Source: Stenotrophomonas sp. HITSZ_GD
Lineage (GTDB): Bacteria > Pseudomonadota > Gammaproteobacteria > Xanthomonadales > Xanthomonadaceae
DNA length: 64,000 nucleotides
Direction: 5' to 3'
Assembly (NCBI RefSeq): GCF_029543105.1
Contig: NZ_JARQXB010000011.1
Location: forward strand, 93,984 to 157,983
A model generated the notes under the pieces. The model was not told where the DNA came from, made no database searches, and saw nothing but the letters and a program-made list of their open reading frames with translations. The translations under genes were made by a program, and so were the position numbers. Shown piece after piece: positions 7,908 through 16,329 of this stretch; position 1 is the first letter of the stretch; every line of letters starts with the position of its first letter.

Positions 7908-8615
7908 TTACTGCTTGGCCGCCTCGTCCTTCTGCACTTCCGCCTCGGTGGTGATGCGGACCTTGACCTCGTCGCTCACCGCCGGCACGTAGGCGCCCAC
8001 GCCGAAATCGCTGCGCTTGATCGTGGTGGTGGCATCGAAGCCCACCGCCGGCACCTTCAGCATCGGATGCTCGCCGGCACCGTTGAGGGTGACGTCCAGC
8101 ACGACTGGCTTGGTCTGGTCCTTGATGGTCAGGTCACCGGTGACGGTGAACTTGTTGGTGCCGGCCGCCTCGACCTTGGTGCTCTTGAAGGTCGCGGTCG
8201 GGAACTTGGCGGCGTCGAAGAAATCGCCGCTCTTCAGGTGCTCGTCGAACTTGGCGGTGAAGCTGTTCAGGCCCGACAGCGGCAGGGTCACCTGCACGCT
8301 CGACTTGGTCGGGTCGGCGGCGTCGAACACCAGCGTGCCGTCGGCATTGCCGAAGTGCGCGGTCGGATTGGAGAAGCCCATGTGGTTCCACTGGACCAGC
8401 ACGTCGGTGTGCGACGGGTCGAGCTTATAGGTGCCCGAGGCCACCTGGATCGGGGTGGCGGCTTCGGCGGCCGGGGCAGCCGGAGCTTCGGCCGGGGCGG
8501 TCGCGGCGGGGGTTTCGGCGGCGGCCGGCGCGGCGGCCTGTTCGGCCGGCTTGCTGCAAGCGGCCAGGGCGGCGGTGAGCGCGAGCGGGAGCAACAGCTT
8601 GGTGGCGGTATTCAT
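7908..8615 (-). CDS. YceI-family periplasmic lipoprotein
   Basis: 235 residues. The N-terminus is a lipoprotein signal with lipobox LAAC (Cys at about residue 20), followed by an Ala/Pro/Glu-rich linker to residue 55. The YceI domain then begins (IQVASGTYKLDPSHTDVLVQ), with WNHMGFSNPTAHFG and a late TTIKRSDFGVGAYVP, all family hallmarks. YceI proteins have a lipocalin-like barrel that binds isoprenoid or other hydrophobic ligands; the exact role is unknown in most species. It ends at the bidirectional terminator. The lipid anchor is predicted from the sequence only. Confidence 0.92.
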   Translation of the reverse strand: MNTATKLLLPLALTAALAACSKPAEQAAAPAAAETPAATAPAEAPAAPAAEAATPIQVASGTYKLDPSHTDVLVQWNHMGFSNPTAHFGNADGTLVFDAADPTKSSVQVTLPLSGLNSFTAKFDEHLKSGDFFDAAKFPTATFKSTKVEAAGTNKFTVTGDLTIKDQTKPVVLDVTLNGAGEHPMLKVPAVGFDATTTIKRSDFGVGAYVPAVSDEVKVRITTEAEVQKDEAAKQ

Positions 8616-8694
8616 GGGTGCGTGTGTCCTTTCGTTGGGTGGGACGAGGATGAAACGACGGGGGGGAAGATAGCGAAGCAGGGCGGTTACCGCA

Positions 8695-9285
8695 TCACAC
8701 GATGCGCGCGGCTTCGTCGAAGCTCAGGCGCGGCAGGCGCGGGAACAGGCCGGCCGGATCGCCATAGCCGAGGTTGACCAGGAAATTGGTCTTGATGTGG
8801 GTGCCGGCGAAGAAGGCTTCATCCACCTTGGCCGCATCGAAGCCGGACATCGGGCCGGCATCCAGGCCCAGCGCGCGCGCGGCCAGGATCAGATAGGCGC
8901 CCTGCAGGCTGCCGTTGCGGAAAGCCGATTCGTGGCGACCTTCGCGCGGGCCATCGAACCAGCTCTTGGCGTCGGCATGCGGGAACAGGTACGGCAGCTT
9001 CTCGTGGAAATCCTGGTCGAAACCGATGATCGCGGTGACCGGCGCGGCCAGCGTCTTGGCCAGGTTGCCTTCCGAGAGCGCCGGGGCGAGCTTGGCCTTG
9101 GCCTCCTTCGACTTCACGAAGACGATGCGGGCCGGCGTGGCGTTGGCCGCGGTCGGGCCCCACTTCAGCAGGTCGTACAGGGCACGCAGCTGGCTGTCTT
9201 CGACCGGCTTGTCGAGGAAGGCATTCTGGGTACGCGCGGTGCGGAACAGCTGGTCGAGCGCGGCATCGTGGAGGACTTCGGCCAT
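8695..9285 (-). CDS. Nitroreductase-family NAD(P)H-flavin oxidoreductase, RutE/HadB-like (malonic semialdehyde reductase type)
   Basis: 196-residue FMN-dependent oxidoreductase. The start ATG at 9285 has GGAG five bases upstream; a longer frame to 9360 lacks support. Motifs: [36 protein letters not shown] (FMN-binding N-terminal part), then [22 protein letters not shown] and [16 protein letters not shown] near the C-terminus. This arrangement is that of the RutE/HadB branch. No pyrimidine-degradation (rut) genes are nearby, so a general nitro- or quinone-reductase role is as likely as malonic semialdehyde reduction. Apparently a single-gene unit. Confidence 0.85.
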   Translation of the reverse strand: MAEVLHDAALDQLFRTARTQNAFLDKPVEDSQLRALYDLLKWGPTAANATPARIVFVKSKEAKAKLAPALSEGNLAKTLAAPVTAIIGFDQDFHEKLPYLFPHADAKSWFDGPREGRHESAFRNGSLQGAYLILAARALGLDAGPMSGFDAAKVDEAFFAGTHIKTNFLVNLGYGDPAGLFPRLPRLSFDEAARIV

Positions 9286-9383
9286 GGGGACTCCGGTGGG
9301 ACGGCGAGGCGCCGGTGTGAAGGAAGGCGCCAGTGTAGAGTGGCACCACTGCTGGAACACACAGCCAAATCTGCAACGAATCT

Positions 9384-10346
9384 ATGTCTGACGCGCAACG
9401 ATCGGCCCGAATCTGGGCGATTCACGACGGCCATGCCGGCAATGCGCGTCAGGTGCTCGCCCTCGCCCGGGCGCTGGGGGAGACCTCCCCGTGCGAGCCG
9501 CCCTTGCGGCCGGCGGCGCCCTGGCGCTGGTTCGCGCCGCGCCGGTTGCCCGGCGACGGGCAGGCCTTCGGCCGCGACTTCGCCGCGGCGTTGCAGGCGC
9601 CGCCCGCGCTTGCGCTCGGCTGTGGCCGGCAGGCGGCCCTGGCGACACGCCTGGCGCGCGCCCACGGCGCGGCGGCGGTGCAGATCCTCGACCCGCGCAT
9701 CGATGCGCGGCATTGGGACCAGGTGATCGTCCCGGAGCATGACCGCCTGCGCGGCGGAAACGTCATCACCCTGCTGGGCAGCCTGCACCCGGTGGACGAC
9801 GCATGGCTGGCCGAAGGACGGCGCGCGTTTCCCGCGCTGGGGGCCTTGCCGGGCCCGCGCATCGCCCTGCTGATCGGCGGGCCGACGGCGCGCGTGCCGT
9901 GGGACGAGGCGGCGCTGCGCAGCGAGGTCGAGGCGCTGCGGCGATGGGCCGCGCAGCACGGCGGCACGTTGATGGCCACGACATCGCGCCGCACGCCGCC
10001 CGCCGTCACGGCCTGGCTGCGGTCCCTGCCGCTGCGGTCGTGGTCTGGCGCACTCGAGGAAGGGCCCAATCCCTATGCGGGCATGCTCGGCTGGGCGGAT
10101 GCGGTGGCGTGCACCGCCGATTCGAGCAACCTGCTTTCGGAAGCCTGCGCGACGCCGGTGCCGGTGCTGCCGCTGTTCGCCCGGCACGCGCAAGGCCGGG
10201 CCGCGCAGCTGCTGGCGGCGCTGTCCGCACGCGGGCGGCTATCGACGCTGGCGGACTGGATGCCGGGCCACACCGCCACGCCGCTGCGCGAAACCGCGCG
10301 CGTCGCCGCGCAGCTGGCCGAACGGCTGGGCTGGCCGGCGCGCTGA
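9384..10346 (+). CDS. ELM1/GtrOC1-family protein (DUF1022)
   Basis: 320 residues related to the 'mitochondrial fission ELM1' family, whose bacterial members look like nucleotide-sugar-binding glycosyltransferase-fold proteins. The start IWAIHDGHAGNARQVLALARALG matches the conserved W-x-x-H-D-G-x-x-G-N-x-R-Q signature. Further family segments are ILDPRIDARHWDQVIVPEHD, ALLIGGPTA and CTADSSNLLSEA, the last resembling the glycosyltransferase donor-site loop. There is no signal peptide or membrane helix. The next gene on the same strand has its own predicted promoter. The biochemical function is unknown; a role in cell-surface glycan assembly is only a guess. Confidence 0.85.
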   Translation: MSDAQRSARIWAIHDGHAGNARQVLALARALGETSPCEPPLRPAAPWRWFAPRRLPGDGQAFGRDFAAALQAPPALALGCGRQAALATRLARAHGAAAVQILDPRIDARHWDQVIVPEHDRLRGGNVITLLGSLHPVDDAWLAEGRRAFPALGALPGPRIALLIGGPTARVPWDEAALRSEVEALRRWAAQHGGTLMATTSRRTPPAVTAWLRSLPLRSWSGALEEGPNPYAGMLGWADAVACTADSSNLLSEACATPVPVLPLFARHAQGRAAQLLAALSARGRLSTLADWMPGHTATPLRETARVAAQLAERLGWPAR

Positions 10347-10357
10347 ACGGTGCCGGT

Positions 10358-10386
10358 TTGGCCTAGCCCGCGCGCCGGGCGATAAT
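10358..10386 (+). promoter_or_regulatory. Sigma-70-type promoter candidate for the VUT transporter gene
   Basis: TTGGCC (10358-10363) and GATAAT (10381-10386) are separated by 17 bp. The -10 matches consensus in five of six positions. Transcription would begin near 10393, giving a 5' leader of about 20 nt. No preQ1 riboswitch fits into it. Confidence 0.5.
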
Positions 10387-10414
10387 TGGCGACTTTTTCG
10401 CCATTTCCTTGCCC

Positions 10415-10996
10415 ATGTCTCGCCCCGCTTCGCCGGAATTCGCGCCGGCCACGCCCCGCGCCCTGTTGCTCGCCGTCCTCGCGATGGGCGCGGTGGTGCT
10501 GCTGTCCAACGTTCTGGTGCAGTACCCCCTCAACGACTGGCTGACCTGGGGCGCGTTCTCGTACCCCGTGGCGTTCCTGGTGAGCAACCTGGTGAACCGC
10601 CGCTTCGGCCCGCGCGCGGCGCGGCGGGTAGCATGGTGCGGCTTCGCACTGGCGGTGGTGATGTCGATCTGGGTCGCGACGCCGCGCATCGCCGTCGCGT
10701 CGTGCTCGGCCTTCATCGCCGCGCAGCTGCTGGATATCCACGTGTTCGACCGCCTGCGCCGTGGCAACTGGTGGCGCGCGCCGTTCGTCGCCACGCTGTG
10801 CAGCGCGACGCTGGATACGGCGATCTTCTGGTCGGTCGCGTTCGCGGGCTCCGCGCTGCCGTGGATCAGCTGGGGCACGGGCGATCTGCTGGTGAAACTG
10901 GCGATGGGCCTGTGCCTGCTGGCGCCGTTCCGCGCGCTGCTGTGGCGGATGGCGCCGGTCGCGGCGCGGGCAGACCGCACCCTGCCGAGCGTTTGA
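10415..10996 (+). CDS. VUT-family inner-membrane transporter (queuosine precursor transporter, YhhQ-like)
   Basis: 193 residues from ATG 10415; a TTG two codons upstream is less likely. About six hydrophobic segments are visible, with the family features NWLVQ-like VLVQYPLNDWLTWGAFSYPVAFLV at the second segment (conserved FxYPxxFL), a later SCSAFIAAQLLDIHVFDRLRR and the LDTAIFW segment. VUT/YhhQ proteins import the queuine precursors preQ0 or preQ1 for tRNA modification. The assignment rests on these conserved motifs and topology. A -10/-35 pair sits directly upstream. Converging glnE ends 24 bp downstream. Confidence 0.85.
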   Translation: MSRPASPEFAPATPRALLLAVLAMGAVVLLSNVLVQYPLNDWLTWGAFSYPVAFLVSNLVNRRFGPRAARRVAWCGFALAVVMSIWVATPRIAVASCSAFIAAQLLDIHVFDRLRRGNWWRAPFVATLCSATLDTAIFWSVAFAGSALPWISWGTGDLLVKLAMGLCLLAPFRALLWRMAPVAARADRTLPSV

Positions 10997-11020
10997 CTCG
11001 TCCCGCCGCTCCACGCGCCC

Positions 11021-13834
11021 TCAACGGCCTTGCGCGAATGCCAGGCCCTTCGCCTGCGCCGCCTCGCGGATGGCCGTGCGTGCCTGGGCGATGGCCGGCG
11101 TCGGCGCGGTCAGGCGCGGGCGGCGATCCAGCGTGCAGGCCAGGCCGGCTTCCAGCAGCGCGGCGTGCGCGGCGTGCAGCGACGCGGCCGTGGTCGCCTC
11201 CAGCCAGCCGATGCGTGCCAGCGCGTCGATCAAACCCGGCGTATCGCGCGGGGCGAGTAAGCCGGCCTGCGTCGCCGCCTCGGCGAGCACGCCGGCCTGC
11301 AGCAGGAACTCCAGGTCCACCAGCCCGCCCTCGCCCTGCTTGAGGTCGAAGCGCGCCGCGTCGCTGCGGTCCAGTTCGCCGCGCATGCGCGCGCGCATCT
11401 TCAACACGTCCTCGCGCAGCAGCGCGGCATCGCGCGGGCGGCCCAGCGTGGCGGCACGCACGGCGTCGAACTGCGCGCACAGGCGGGCATCGCCGGCCAC
11501 CGCGCGGGCGCGCACCAAGGCCTGGTGCTCCCAGGTCCAGGCGCGCTCGCGCTGGTATTCGTCATAGCTCGCCAGCGACGACACCAGCGCGCCCTTGCCG
11601 CCATCCGGGCGCAGGCGCACGTCGGTGTCGAACAGCCGGCCGGCGCCGGTCTGTGCGCCGAGCAACGCGATGACCTTCTGCGCCATGCGCGCGAACCAGC
11701 GCCCGGACTCCAGCGGCCGCGCGCCGTTCGACACCTCGGCCTCGCGCGGATGGTCGTAGAGGAACACCAGGTCCAGGTCCGAACCAAATCCCAGCTCCGC
11801 GCCGCCGAGGCTGCCGTAGCCGATGATCGCGAACGCGCCACCTGGTACTTCGCCGTGCGCTTCGCGCAGCTGCTGCCGCGCCATCGCTTCCACCGTGAGC
11901 ACCACCGCTTCGGCCAGCTCGGCCAGCTGCCGCGTGCTGTCGCCGGCGGGCTGGCGCGCGTCCAGCGTGGCCAGCGCGATGCGGAAGCTCAACGCGAGGC
12001 GGCGCTCGTTGAGTTCGCGCAGCGCCGCTTCGGGATCGTCGATCTCCAGCGTGGACAGGCACATCGCGCGCATCGCCGCCGCATCCGGCAGCGGGCCGAC
12101 AATGCGCGTGTCCAACAGCTCGTCCAGCAGCAGCGGAAAGGCCGCCAGCCGCTCGGCCAGCAGCGCGCTGCGCGAGAACACGTTGACCAGCCGGGCCAGT
12201 GCGCTCGGCTGCTCGTCGAGCAACGCGAGATAGCTGGTGCGCCGCAGGATGGATTGCAGCAGGCCGAACAGGCGCCGCAGCGCCGCATCGGGCTGGCTGG
12301 ATTGCCCGGCGGCATTGAGCAGCGCCGGCATCACGCGGTCCAACCGCGCGCGCGCCGCATCCGAAAGCGCGCGCACGCCGGCCGACTGGGCGAAATCGCG
12401 CAACGACTGGTCCGCGCCGCCGGCGTCGGCAAAGCCCAGGCCAGCGAGCACGGCGGCGTCGCCCGCGTCGGGCAGCGCGCGCCAGTAAGCGGCGGCGGCA
12501 TCGGGCGTGGCATCGCGCCGGCGCGGCGCGAGCAGTTCAGCGAACTCGGCCGACACGCGGTCGCGCTGCTGCTGCAGCTCGGCGTACAGCGCGTCCCAGC
12601 CCGCATGGCCCAGCCCGCGCGCGATGCGCTCGCGGTCGAGCGCATCCTCCGGCAAGGCGTGGGTCTGCGCGTCGCGCAGCATCTGCAGGCGGTTCTCCAG
12701 CCGGCGCAGGTAACGGTAGGCGTCGGCGAGCGCGGCGCCGTCGCCGGCATCGATCTGGCCGAGGGCGATCAACGCGTTCAGCGCCGGCAGCAGGCGGCGC
12801 TCGCGCAAGGCGTCCTCGCGCCCACCGCGAATCAACTGCAGCGATTGCACGAGGAATTCGATCTCGCGGATGCCGCCCGGCCCGCGCTTGATGTCATCCA
12901 GGCGATCGTGCCGCGCCACTTCCGCGGTGATTGCCGCTTTCATCTCGCGCAGGCCATCGAGCGCGGTGAAATCCAGGTAGCGCCGGTAGACGAACGGGCG
13001 CAGCGTCTGCAGCCAGGCTTCGCCGGCCTCGACATCGCCGGCCACGGCGCGCGCCTTCAGCCACGCATAGCGCTCCCAATCGCGACCCTCGCGCTGGAAG
13101 TACTGGTCCATGCCGGCGAAGGAGAGCGCCACCCGGCCGGCGTTGCCGAACGGGCGCAGGCGCAGGTCCACGCGATGGCTGAAACCGTCTGCGGTGGTGT
13201 CGTCGAGCAGGCGCGCCAGCTGCTGGCCGAGCCGCGCGAAATAGGTTTCGGCGGCGAGGGGACGCGCGCCATCGGACTCGCCGGCCTGCGGATAGGCGTA
13301 GACCAGGTCGATGTCGGAAGAGAAATTCAGCTCGCCGCCGCCGAGCTTGCCCAGCCCGAAGACGACCAGGCGCTGCACGCTGCCATCGGCCGCGCGCACT
13401 TCGCCATGCCGCTGCACGAACTGCTGCGCCAGCGCGCCCAGCGCCAGATCCAGGCAGCGCTCGGCTAACGCGGTGCTGCCGGCCAGCGTCGCCTCCACCG
13501 CATCGAGCCCCAGCACGTCGCGCCAGACCAACCGCGCCGATTCGGCCGTGCGATAACGGCGCAGCAGCGCGGGCCATTCGTCGGGCGATTCGGGCGACAG
13601 CGCGGGCGCCGGCATCGCGCCCGGGTCGGCCGAGGTTGCCAGGTGATGCAGCAGCGCCGGCTGGCGCACGGCGGTATCGACGAAGAAATCGCTGGCCAGG
13701 GCGACGCGGGCCAGGCGGTCCTCGAATCCTTCCTGCGGCCAGGGCGTGTGCGCCGGCCATGCGGCGCGCAGGCGGGCCAGGGAACGTTCGAGGTGGGCGT
13801 GAAGCGCGGGGGATATCGAGTCGGGCAGCGGCAT
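11021..13834 (-). CDS. glnE: Bifunctional glutamine synthetase adenylyltransferase / adenylyl-removing enzyme
   Basis: 937 residues, the normal length for GlnE. It adds AMP to a tyrosine of glutamine synthetase when nitrogen is plentiful and removes it by phosphorolysis when nitrogen is scarce, under control of PII. Two nucleotidyltransferase domains show their G-S-x-D-x-D type motifs: [17 protein letters not shown] near residue 172 (deadenylylation half) and [18 protein letters not shown] near residue 686 (adenylylation half). The ATG at 13834 (MPLPDSIS) is preferred over a frame extension to 13981 that would run through the terminator of the upstream gene. No nitrogen-regulation gene lies alongside. 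Confidence 0.96.
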   Translation of the reverse strand: MPLPDSISPALHAHLERSLARLRAAWPAHTPWPQEGFEDRLARVALASDFFVDTAVRQPALLHHLATSADPGAMPAPALSPESPDEWPALLRRYRTAESARLVWRDVLGLDAVEATLAGSTALAERCLDLALGALAQQFVQRHGEVRAADGSVQRLVVFGLGKLGGGELNFSSDIDLVYAYPQAGESDGARPLAAETYFARLGQQLARLLDDTTADGFSHRVDLRLRPFGNAGRVALSFAGMDQYFQREGRDWERYAWLKARAVAGDVEAGEAWLQTLRPFVYRRYLDFTALDGLREMKAAITAEVARHDRLDDIKRGPGGIREIEFLVQSLQLIRGGREDALRERRLLPALNALIALGQIDAGDGAALADAYRYLRRLENRLQMLRDAQTHALPEDALDRERIARGLGHAGWDALYAELQQQRDRVSAEFAELLAPRRRDATPDAAAAYWRALPDAGDAAVLAGLGFADAGGADQSLRDFAQSAGVRALSDAARARLDRVMPALLNAAGQSSQPDAALRRLFGLLQSILRRTSYLALLDEQPSALARLVNVFSRSALLAERLAAFPLLLDELLDTRIVGPLPDAAAMRAMCLSTLEIDDPEAALRELNERRLALSFRIALATLDARQPAGDSTRQLAELAEAVVLTVEAMARQQLREAHGEVPGGAFAIIGYGSLGGAELGFGSDLDLVFLYDHPREAEVSNGARPLESGRWFARMAQKVIALLGAQTGAGRLFDTDVRLRPDGGKGALVSSLASYDEYQRERAWTWEHQALVRARAVAGDARLCAQFDAVRAATLGRPRDAALLREDVLKMRARMRGELDRSDAARFDLKQGEGGLVDLEFLLQAGVLAEAATQAGLLAPRDTPGLIDALARIGWLEATTAASLHAAHAALLEAGLACTLDRRPRLTAPTPAIAQARTAIREAAQAKGLAFAQGR

Positions 13835-13866
13835 GCGCCGATTGTGGCATTCCCGCCGCGCAGGCA

Positions 13867-13905
13867 ATAAAAAAGCCCGCTTGCAGCGAACTGCCAGCGG
13901 GCTTT
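13867..13905 (-). terminator. Intrinsic terminator downstream of the AsmA-like gene pair
   Basis: Perfect 10-bp stem AAAGCCCGCT (13872-13881) / AGCGGGCTTT (13896-13905). On the minus strand it is followed by six T residues, so it ends transcription coming from the gene at 14023-16254, before glnE. Confidence 0.85.
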
Positions 13906-14022
13906 GCTCCCTCCCCCACGTCGGGATGCGGGGCCATAGTGCGCAGATATTTTCCGGCATGCACGCTGCAGTGCAAAACAATACTTGGCGGTACAGGGAA
14001 TGCCGTATTCAGCTTGCCGCCG

Positions 14023-16254
14023 TCACTTCGGTGCGGCCTCCAGCAGGGGCGGCTGTTCGTCGTACCACTGGCGAGCCTTCAGCAGGTGCCACTGGCGCTG
14101 GCCGTCGCGCAGCTCCAGCGCGGCGCTGAGCAGGCCCCACTTCGCGTAGAGGCTGCCGTCCTGGCGCTTGTCGTGCAGGCGCAGGCGGGCCAGCACGTCG
14201 AAGCGGTCGTTGCTGGCCTTGAAGTTGTCCAGCAGCAGCTGGTCGTCCTGCCAGTGCACGCGGCCGGCCATCTTCGTCTCGCCGGCATCGACGAGGTTGT
14301 CGATCCACTTGGGGAAATCGCGCTTCTGCGCGTACAGCGCCATCACGAAGCCGACATCGCGCATGTCCAGCCGCACGTCGGCATCGAACAGCACCGGCGG
14401 CGTCCAATCGGTACGGCCGCGATCGATGACCGCGCGCGCCCACCAGCCGCCGCGCTCGCGTCCGTCGTTGCCGGTGAAGCTGACGTTGCGCAGCTCGATC
14501 ACGCTCGTATCGAGGCTGAAATTGCGCTCCTTCAACTCGCCGTGTCGCAGCTGCAGGTCGGCCGCCACGTCACCGCGGAACGCGATGCCGGCCGCGCTGA
14601 GCTGCGCGGCCTGCGCTTGCACCTGTACGCGGCCTTCGCCGATGTCGCCGCCGGGCAGCAGCTGGAGGTCGCCGCTGGCACGTCCGCTGCCGCCTTCGAA
14701 ACGCAGCTGCTGCTGCGGCAGGTAGCGGTTGTAGGCGCGCAGGTCGGGCACGCGCGCGTCGCGAAACACCAGGTGGCCCTGCGTGGTCTGGCGCAGGTGC
14801 GCCGCGCTCGGCTTGCCGGGCAAGGTGCGCAGCGTCAGGCGCAGGTCGTTGCCCTCGACGTAAGGCTTGTCCGGCGCATCGAGCGCGGCGAGCACGAAGC
14901 GCTGCATCTGCATCGCCAGCGTGGGCAGTTGCGTGCCGTCCTCGGCCGCTTCGACGTGCAGGTCGGCGCTGGCGCTGCCCTGGAAGCGCGTGGCCATCAC
15001 CTGCGCGCTCGCGGCCACGTCGGGCACGCGCACGTGGCTGCCGGCGGCGAGCTGGCCCGCGCGCACCTGCACGTCGGCATCGACCGTGCCTTCGCCGCGC
15101 AGTTGAAGCCACTTCGCGCGCGGGAACAGGCCGGTGATCCAGTCCAGCGAGGCGAAGCGCCAGCGGCCCTGCACATGGCCGGAGGCGCGCGGCACCAGGC
15201 TGGCGAAATCGCGCACGGGCACGCGCCGGCCCGCGAAACGCAGGTCCGCATCCAGCCACAGGGCGTCGGGCGCCGCACCCGGCACCTTGGCCTGCACGTG
15301 CAGGTCCTGGTCGACATTCAGGCGCACGTCCAGTTCGCCGGGCAGCGGCTGGCCGGTGGGGTCCACGCCGAGCAGAGGCGCGGTCCATTGCGCCCGGCTG
15401 CCGGGTGCGAGCTCGCCACGCACCCAGCGCGCGTCGATATCCGCCTTGCCCGTGCCGGTGGCGGCGCGGAACACCGGGCGGCCGCGGCTGTCGCGCTGCA
15501 GCGCCAGGCCGGTGGTATTGCCGAGCAGCCGCAGGCGGATCAACGTCTTGTCGAGCTTCTGCACACCCTGCGCCTGCGCGCGCGTATGCGGGTCCATGGA
15601 GAAATCGGCATCGAGCCGGCCCTCGCGCAGCCATTCGTGCTCGCCCATGCGCAGGCGAACCTGCCCGATGTGGCCCCACGAGGGATAGATGCGCATCGGC
15701 CCGCTGCGCAGGCGCTTGTAGAAGCCGAACTGCGCGCTGCCGCTGCCATCCAGGCGCAGGTCGCCGAACTGCCCGCCGCGCACGCTGTCGCTGTGGATGC
15801 GGTCGAAGCGCAGCAGCCAGCCCGGGTGGCCGGGAATCGGCGCCTGCGGCTCGATGGGCGGGCCGTCGTCGCGCCGGGTGCCGCCGGTGACTTCATCGGC
15901 CTCGATGGTCGGCATGTGCACTTCGCGGCGCAGCAGCGGCAGCAATGCGATCTGTCCGCGCGCGCGCGCCGCGTCGATGTGCCAGCGCACGTGCATGACG
16001 TGGCCGCGCAGGCGCACGCCGTGCACGTCCACGCGGCCGGGCCACCAGCTGACCGCGCGGTCCCAGTGCAGGGTGAAGCGCTCGGGCTTGCGGTTGATCG
16101 CCCACGGCGCCAGGCCCGTGTTGAGGAAGAGGTTGGCGGCGAGCAGGTAGAGCAGGTACAGGCTGACTACGGCCAGCAGGGAGCCGCGCAGCCAGCGCGG
16201 CAGGGCGTTCCATCGGGGCCGCAGGGGGCGGAGGGTCATGCGCGGGCGGTCCAT
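14023..16254 (-). CDS. Large AsmA-like envelope protein of unknown function (tandem copy 1)
   Basis: 743 residues with one N-terminal transmembrane helix (about 24-44, LLAVVSLYLLYLLAANLFLN) and a long periplasmic region. That region is made of alternating beta-rich segments such as RVPDLRAYNRYLP and GDLRLDGSG, in the style of AsmA/TamB/YhdP proteins that bridge inner and outer membranes. It is clearly paralogous to the gene just upstream (16330-18537): both share an NRKPE motif after the helix, GHVMH-x-RW, LRFDRI-x-SDSVR, DFPxWxxxxVDAG and the C-terminal RQWYDxQP. I do not recognise a named family. Lipid or envelope transport is an analogy only. Cotranscribed with its paralogue; a strong terminator follows. 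Confidence 0.8.
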   Translation of the reverse strand: MDRPRMTLRPLRPRWNALPRWLRGSLLAVVSLYLLYLLAANLFLNTGLAPWAINRKPERFTLHWDRAVSWWPGRVDVHGVRLRGHVMHVRWHIDAARARGQIALLPLLRREVHMPTIEADEVTGGTRRDDGPPIEPQAPIPGHPGWLLRFDRIHSDSVRGGQFGDLRLDGSGSAQFGFYKRLRSGPMRIYPSWGHIGQVRLRMGEHEWLREGRLDADFSMDPHTRAQAQGVQKLDKTLIRLRLLGNTTGLALQRDSRGRPVFRAATGTGKADIDARWVRGELAPGSRAQWTAPLLGVDPTGQPLPGELDVRLNVDQDLHVQAKVPGAAPDALWLDADLRFAGRRVPVRDFASLVPRASGHVQGRWRFASLDWITGLFPRAKWLQLRGEGTVDADVQVRAGQLAAGSHVRVPDVAASAQVMATRFQGSASADLHVEAAEDGTQLPTLAMQMQRFVLAALDAPDKPYVEGNDLRLTLRTLPGKPSAAHLRQTTQGHLVFRDARVPDLRAYNRYLPQQQLRFEGGSGRASGDLQLLPGGDIGEGRVQVQAQAAQLSAAGIAFRGDVAADLQLRHGELKERNFSLDTSVIELRNVSFTGNDGRERGGWWARAVIDRGRTDWTPPVLFDADVRLDMRDVGFVMALYAQKRDFPKWIDNLVDAGETKMAGRVHWQDDQLLLDNFKASNDRFDVLARLRLHDKRQDGSLYAKWGLLSAALELRDGQRQWHLLKARQWYDEQPPLLEAAPK

Positions 16255-16329
16255 CGACGAGGGCGTGGACAGAGATGCTAGGGAGCAGGCCGTGGTGCTG
16301 GTGTCAGTGCCCGCCTGGCGAGCGCGCCC

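Noticed and set aside
10346..10415. Possible preQ1 riboswitch upstream of the VUT transporter
   Set aside because: The predicted 5' leader is only about 20 nt and no preQ1 aptamer features are visible.
13636..16281. 881-codon plus-strand frame opposite the AsmA-like gene
   Set aside because: Same antisense artefact. The composition is biased and it crosses the terminator at 13867-13905.
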